The notes under the pieces: generated by a model
Seen by the model: the letters and a program-made list of their open reading frames with translations, nothing else
The model's database searches: none
What the model was told of the DNA's origin: nothing
Position numbers and translations under genes: made by a program
Source of the DNA: Syntrophaceae bacterium UBA7544
Lineage (GTDB): Bacteria > Desulfobacterota > Syntrophia > Syntrophales > Smithellaceae
Assembly (NCBI GenBank): GCA_002479215.1
Contig: DLME01000111.1
Coordinates: forward strand, 1-10,252
Direction: 5' to 3'
Length of the DNA stretch: 10,252 nt
Part shown: one piece after another, positions 7,353-10,252 of the stretch
Layout: every line of letters begins with the position of its first letter
Position numbering within the stretch: position 1 is the stretch's first letter

Positions 7353-8235
7353 TTTCCCTTTTCCCAGCTCCTGAAGGTAAACCGCCCCAGCCTAGTTTGG
7401 AACGTAATATTTCCCAGTAACTGCGATGCGGTGAAAGAATCAGCTTAGTCACATATTTTGATTTTTTTATAGTCACAACATCTCCGGACTCGATTTGGTA
7501 AGATTCCTGTCCGTCCAAAGTCAAAGTGGCACCCCTTCCTTTGGACCATAGTCTTATTTTTAAATTCGAATCCTGCGGAAATATAATCGGGCGGTTAGTC
7601 AAAGTGTGGGGACAGATGGGATTAATAATTATCAAGTCTTTTGCGGGGAAAACAATCGGGCCGCCCGCCGAAAGCGAATAGGCCGTGGAGCCGGTAGGTG
7701 TGGAAATAATCAGACCGTCTCCCTTGTAAGTCGTCAGGTACTCGCCGTCAACCGATGTTTCCAGTTCAGTAATGCGGGATAGGTTGCCCCGATTGATGAC
7801 AACATCATTCAAGACATCGCCCACATTAGTGCTGGTTTTGCCGTGTTTAATGGCTATAGTCAGCATCATCCTTTTTTCCGCCGTAAACTTACCGCCCAGA
7901 ATTAATTCCAATGCTGAGTGCATTTCATTTAAATTGACTTCGGTGAGATAGCCGAAACTGCCCATATTGATTCCCAGAATAGGAACACCATGCTTGGCCA
8001 CATAGCGCGCCGCGCGGAGCATTGTGCCGTCACCGCCTAAAACAACAAGCAGTTGAGATTTACTCGTCAGTTCATCCCATTTAAGCCCGCCGCGGACACC
8101 CATTTTAAGGGCGATTTGAGCCTCCAAAAACACTTCTGTGTTTTTTTCTTCCAGCCACTCTTTTAAAGATTTGGCGTACTGGGCGATTTTTACTTTTTCT
8201 ACATTGGCAACAATCCCGACTTTCTTGATTTTCAG
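7345..8235 (-). CDS. nadK: NAD kinase, with a probable CTG start
   Basis: NadK phosphorylates NAD to NADP, using ATP or inorganic polyphosphate in the cytoplasm. With a start at 8235 the product is 296 residues, normal for the family, and begins with KIKKVGIVANVEK, as family members do. Visible motifs are GGDGT (67-71, with the catalytic Asp69), LNDVVINRG (142-150), and GDGLIISTPTGSTAYSLSAG (172-191), the NAD-binding signature. No ATG, GTG or TTG is present in frame near this N terminus. The codon at 8233-8235 is CTG, and a full AGGAGGT ends 7 nt upstream of it. The frame stays open to a TTG at 8382, but that would add 49 Arg/Gly-rich residues unlike NadK and has no Shine-Dalgarno. The gene heads the nadK-recN-argA-mltA cascade and overlaps recN by 8 bases. 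Confidence 0.93.
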   Translation of the reverse strand: MKIKKVGIVANVEKVKIAQYAKSLKEWLEEKNTEVFLEAQIALKMGVRGGLKWDELTSKSQLLVVLGGDGTMLRAARYVAKHGVPILGINMGSFGYLTEVNLNEMHSALELILGGKFTAEKRMMLTIAIKHGKTSTNVGDVLNDVVINRGNLSRITELETSVDGEYLTTYKGDGLIISTPTGSTAYSLSAGGPIVFPAKDLIIINPICPHTLTNRPIIFPQDSNLKIRLWSKGRGATLTLDGQESYQIESGDVVTIKKSKYVTKLILSPHRSYWEILRSKLGWGGLPSGAGKRENA

Positions 8236-8242
8236 TGGAGCT

Positions 8243-8249
8243 ACCTCCT
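8243..8249 (-). promoter_or_regulatory. Consensus Shine-Dalgarno of nadK that decides its start
   Basis: On the minus strand AGGAGGT (plus 8243-8249) lies 7 nt before the CTG at 8235. It is the strongest ribosome binding site in the window and is the main reason for placing the nadK start at a CTG. The same bases fall within the perfect 12-bp palindrome CTCCTGCAGGAG (8245-8256). They can also pair with CTCC just before the start codon (GGAG-GTAG-CTCC), so access to this site could depend on how the leader folds. Confidence 0.7.
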
Positions 8250-8277
8250 GCAGGAGCCGGCGGCTCCCTATAATAGC

Positions 8278-8374
8278 GCGACCTCCCGCGAGTACAGCCT
8301 GCCCTCGACCTGATCGGGGGGCGCATTCCTCTCCCTGCTGGTGTCGAGGGATTCCAAGTCGCGGGATCGATCGC
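8278..8374. repeat. GC-rich nested palindromic element in the nadK leader
   Basis: Three arm pairs are nested symmetrically: GCGA (8278-8281) with TCGC (8371-8374); TCCCGCGA (8284-8291) with TCGCGGGA (8359-8366); and CCCTCGAC (8302-8309) with GTCGAGGG (8343-8350). Small asymmetric internal loops separate them and the apical loop is 33 nt. All pairings are perfect Watson-Crick. The stretch is clearly GC-rich and is flanked on the upstream side of nadK by AT-rich DNA (8383-8515). A REP/MITE-like non-autonomous repeat or a structured 5' leader RNA would both look like this. I cannot tell which from one copy. A 6-bp hairpin (GGAGCC-GGC-GGCTCC, 8253-8267) lies between it and the Shine-Dalgarno. 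Confidence 0.6.
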
Positions 8375-8489
8375 AACCTCAAAATATGAAGCTCACTAAC
8401 ATAAAAAAAAGCCGCTGTCTATGCATAAAAATTTACCGATATATTTACAAAACAATTGATTTTTTAGGATAATTAACGAGGATAAAGTC

Positions 8490-8517
8490 TTGACAGATTC
8501 AGGACGTTTAATATACG
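8490..8517 (+). promoter_or_regulatory. Probable sigma-70 promoter of the rdgC-like gene
   Basis: A perfect -35 TTGACA at 8490-8495 is followed after 16 bp by TATACG (8512-8517), a 4-of-6 match to the -10 consensus. Transcription would start near 8524, leaving a leader of about 18 nt that contains the GAGGTG ribosome binding site (8530-8535), 6 nt before ATG 8542. The AT-rich stretch 8383-8489 between this and the nadK leader holds no gene I can support; it should contain the promoter of the divergent nadK operon, but I could not identify convincing hexamers. Confidence 0.55.
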
Positions 8518-8541
8518 GTGCACGCCGATGAGGTGCTAATT

Positions 8542-9612
8542 ATGGGTCTGCTCAAAGGCAATTTTACTTTTATGAGATTTCATGTGGAAGGTCAGCTACC
8601 GCCGGCATTTTTGAATTTCGTCAATAGCCGGATTAAAGCCAATGCTTTTCGTGAGGCGTCCAAATCAACGGCAGAAAAGCGGCTCGGTTGGGTTTCTCTT
8701 ACCAATGTGCTGGATGCTGACTTCGAAAAGGCTGATTATGCGCTGGGTGATTATCTCATTTTTTGCCTGCGCATTGATCGCAAGCTGATCCCGCCCAAAT
8801 TGATGAAACTCAAATTAATGACGGAAGAAAGAAACTATCTTACCCAAAGCTCAGACTCCAGCCGGATTAATAAACAAACCGCAACAGCTATCAAAGATAA
8901 GGTTAAATTAGAACTTCTGGCTAAACTTGATCCCGTACCTTCTTTTTATGATGTCTGCTGGGCCATAGGACAAAACAAGATTTATTTTTCCTCGCTTGCC
9001 GATACGGTCGCGGATGATTTCGTTGATTTGTTCCAGAAAACTTTTTCTTTAAATCTTCAACGCTTTTTGCCGCAAGAAAATCCGCAGATAGTAAAAAATG
9101 ATGAACCCGCAGAGGCTATCTCTCTTATTGGCCGTGAATTTTTAACCTGGCTTTGGTTTAAATCAGAAGAACGCAACGGCAGGATAGCGCTAACCGACAG
9201 TGAAGAAGTCGAACTTCATTTCTTGAAAAGAATTGTTTTGGAATCCGGCGAAGGCGAGTATTCCCAAGGTGTTGTTTGTCATGGAATCCACACCGAACTT
9301 AAAGAAGGCAAGGAAGCTATCCGCCAAGGGAAAAAAGTTAAAGAAGCGGGAATCAAGCTAAGTTATAATCAAAATGAATGGGAATTTACTTTTAAAGCCG
9401 ATTCTTTTAATTTTCATTCATTGAGCCTGCCGGCAATAAGCTCACCGGAAACTCCAGAAGACCCTTCGGGAAACCTATTGGAAAGAATTTATCTTATAGA
9501 AAACGCAGTAAAAACAATGGATAAACTTTTCGAATCTTTTTTACGTATCCGTTATTTACCCCAGTGGGAAGAGCGTGAGTTGAAACTTATGGCCAAGTGG
9601 CTGGAACATTAA
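8542..9612 (+). CDS. rdgC: RdgC-family recombination-associated protein
   Basis: The 356-residue product resembles RdgC, a ring-forming DNA-binding protein that limits RecA activity in E. coli. Supporting features are the N-terminal block NFTFMRFHVEG, the GWVSLTNVLDADF block (compare GWVPP in E. coli), LIFCLRIDRKLIPPKLMKLKL (compare the E. coli I-C-A-R-K-E-E-K-I-L-P-S-P-V-I segment), and REFLTWLWFKSEE in the second half. Overall it is divergent and longer than the E. coli protein (about 300 residues), so the family call is moderate and the biochemical role is inferred. ATG 8542 is chosen over a GTG at 8518 because GAGGTG precedes it at good spacing and the GTG overlaps the promoter. It is divergent from the nadK-recN operon, which places a RecA modulator beside RecN. 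Confidence 0.7.
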   Translation: MGLLKGNFTFMRFHVEGQLPPAFLNFVNSRIKANAFREASKSTAEKRLGWVSLTNVLDADFEKADYALGDYLIFCLRIDRKLIPPKLMKLKLMTEERNYLTQSSDSSRINKQTATAIKDKVKLELLAKLDPVPSFYDVCWAIGQNKIYFSSLADTVADDFVDLFQKTFSLNLQRFLPQENPQIVKNDEPAEAISLIGREFLTWLWFKSEERNGRIALTDSEEVELHFLKRIVLESGEGEYSQGVVCHGIHTELKEGKEAIRQGKKVKEAGIKLSYNQNEWEFTFKADSFNFHSLSLPAISSPETPEDPSGNLLERIYLIENAVKTMDKLFESFLRIRYLPQWEERELKLMAKWLEH

Positions 9613-9617
9613 TACTA

Positions 9618-9666
9618 ATTTCCGGGCGGTAAGGCAATGCTCTCAAATTTTTCCCCAACCGGAAAT
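9618..9666. terminator. Weak inverted repeat in the convergent gap between rdgC and the acyltransferase
   Basis: An 8-bp perfect inverted repeat ATTTCCGG (9618-9625) / CCGGAAAT (9659-9666) encloses a 33-nt spacer in the 56-bp gap between two converging genes. There is no proper T-run after either arm and the loop is long. Its position suits a terminator but the sequence is weak. Confidence 0.3.
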
Positions 9667-9668
9667 AC

Positions 9669-10252
9669 TTAGCGATACAGGTAAGGCCGCATGGCATTTT
9701 CCAGCATTTGTCTTTGATTTTCAATATCCGCTTTATCTTTTGCCGGCGGCAGTTTTATCTGGGGACAAAAGTTAACAGTAACACGCGCGAAAGGTTTAGG
9801 AACCATAAATTTATCCCAGCTGTGCATATACCAGGATCGATCGGCCCTGGCGTACACAGGAACAATAGCGGCATCAGCGCCGTGGGCAAGGGCAATGACA
9901 CCGGCCTTAACAATGCCTGCCGGGCCCCTTGGCCCATCCAGAATGTGCGCCGCCAGCCGGTGTTGTTTTATCCTGTTTATCATTTCTTTCAGGGCAGTCC
10001 CGCCGCCGCGGGAGGAAGAACCCCATACGGTATAACATCCGGCCCTTTGAGCAACACCGGCGGCAATTTGTCCATCCAAACTTCGGGAAGTCATCAAGGC
10101 GGTCGAGTATTTTTTGTATCTCTTAAAAACCCGAACGCCGACAAAAAACTGCTGATGCCAGGCGCAGATAATAATCCTTCCACCCTCTTCCAGATACTTG
10201 AACCATTCGGCTTCATTTTCTATCTTCAGACGAAATGTCACGCAATACAGCC
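9669..10252 (-). CDS. Lysophospholipid acyltransferase-like protein (DUF374 type), N-terminally truncated by window edge
   Basis: About 194 residues are visible and the frame is open through the right edge, so the N terminus, usually containing a hydrophobic anchor, is missing. A GTG at 10241 lies in frame but upstream codons remain open with family-like sequence. Motifs of the DUF374 acyltransferase family are visible: ICAWHQQFF with the catalytic-type His; TSRSLDGQIAAGVAQRAG; the WGSSSRGGGTALKEM block; LDGPRGPAGIVKAGVIALA; and AAIVPVYARA followed by WDKFMVPKPFARV, as in the substrate-side part of glycerolipid/lipid A acyltransferases. By family it should transfer an acyl chain to a lipid at the inner membrane; whether the acceptor is lipid A, a phospholipid or something else is not visible. 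It converges with the rdgC-like gene. Confidence 0.88.
   Translation of the reverse strand, partial: LYCVTFRLKIENEAEWFKYLEEGGRIIICAWHQQFFVGVRVFKRYKKYSTALMTSRSLDGQIAAGVAQRAGCYTVWGSSSRGGGTALKEMINRIKQHRLAAHILDGPRGPAGIVKAGVIALAHGADAAIVPVYARADRSWYMHSWDKFMVPKPFARVTVNFCPQIKLPPAKDKADIENQRQMLENAMRPYLYR

Noticed and set aside
6849..7448. 199-codon open frame on the plus strand across recN/nadK
   Set aside because: Antisense to strongly recognisable RecN Walker A and NadK C terminus; no domain or ribosome binding site.
8270..8275. TATTAT on the minus strand as the -10 of a nadK promoter
   Set aside because: It is a 5-of-6 match, but no -35 like TTGACA lies at 16-18 bp upstream and it sits next to the GC-rich element.
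8236..8382. N-terminal extension of nadK to the TTG at 8382
   Set aside because: The 49 added residues are Arg/Gly-rich, encoded by the palindromic element, lack a Shine-Dalgarno and do not resemble NadK N termini; CTG 8235 with AGGAGGT fits better.
8271..8382. Short minus-strand frame ending REVALL-stop (TAG 8271-8273) as the tail of a truncated upstream gene
   Set aside because: Only about 35 codons after an in-frame TGA, no recognised domain, and all frames are fairly open there because the stretch is GC-rich.
8351..8390. tRNA-like T-arm (ATCGATCC loop with a short stem)
   Set aside because: No anticodon or acceptor stem can be built around it; the pairing belongs to the nested palindrome.
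8236..8400. NAD-sensing riboswitch upstream of nadK
   Set aside because: Attractive position, but I cannot match the sequence to the NAD riboswitch classes I know, so it is listed only as an unexplained structured element.
8401..8420. Run of A's next to GCCGCTGTC (T8 after GCGGC on the minus strand) as a terminator of an upstream minus-strand gene
   Set aside because: No pairing partner for the GCGGC segment was found, so there is no stem.

Overview
The window reads as a chromosomal segment of a Gram-negative bacterium. Two genes encode lipoproteins with clear lipoboxes, one of them an MltA-type outer-membrane murein hydrolase, and there is a DUF374-type acyltransferase. The combination of a short stand-alone N-acetylglutamate synthase, RecN, NadK, an RdgC relative and DUF374 suggests a Desulfobacterota/deltaproteobacterial (perhaps Syntrophales-like) lineage. 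That placement is inference from gene content only.

Layout. (1) Positions 3-638 (+) hold the C-terminal part of a ZnuB-type metal ABC transporter permease whose start lies outside the window. (2) A strong extended -10 promoter (708-734) precedes a two-gene unit: a small lipoprotein (877-1260) that is essentially a free-standing subtilisin propeptide (I9-like) domain, then a large surface subtilase (1292-3895). The subtilase has its own copy of that propeptide, an S8 catalytic domain, DUF11-like and IPT/TIG-like domains, a Pro7/Gly10 hinge, a CFI-box C-terminal module and a membrane anchor. A 15-bp perfect hairpin with a T-rich tract ends it. (3) On the minus strand, nadK-recN-argA(-like)-mltA form a tight cascade in which every adjacent pair overlaps by 4-8 bases. 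NadK appears to start at a CTG behind a consensus Shine-Dalgarno sequence. Its leader contains a GC-rich nested palindrome of about 97 bp that stands out from its AT-rich surroundings. (4) An RdgC-family gene (8542-9612, +) is transcribed divergently from the nadK operon, from its own promoter. It converges on a DUF374 lysophospholipid acyltransferase-like gene (9669-10252, -), which runs off the right edge.

Most of the window is housekeeping: NADP synthesis, recombination repair, arginine synthesis, murein turnover and lipid acylation. The candidates for something undescribed are the propeptide-lipoprotein/subtilase pair, which looks like a protease encoded with a membrane-tethered partner resembling its own inhibitor or chaperone domain, and the palindromic element in front of nadK. 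Two smaller points are a 309-bp patch of very GC-rich codons inside the subtilase catalytic domain and the apparent CTG start of nadK. I see no tRNA, rRNA, CRISPR array, transposase or integrase.
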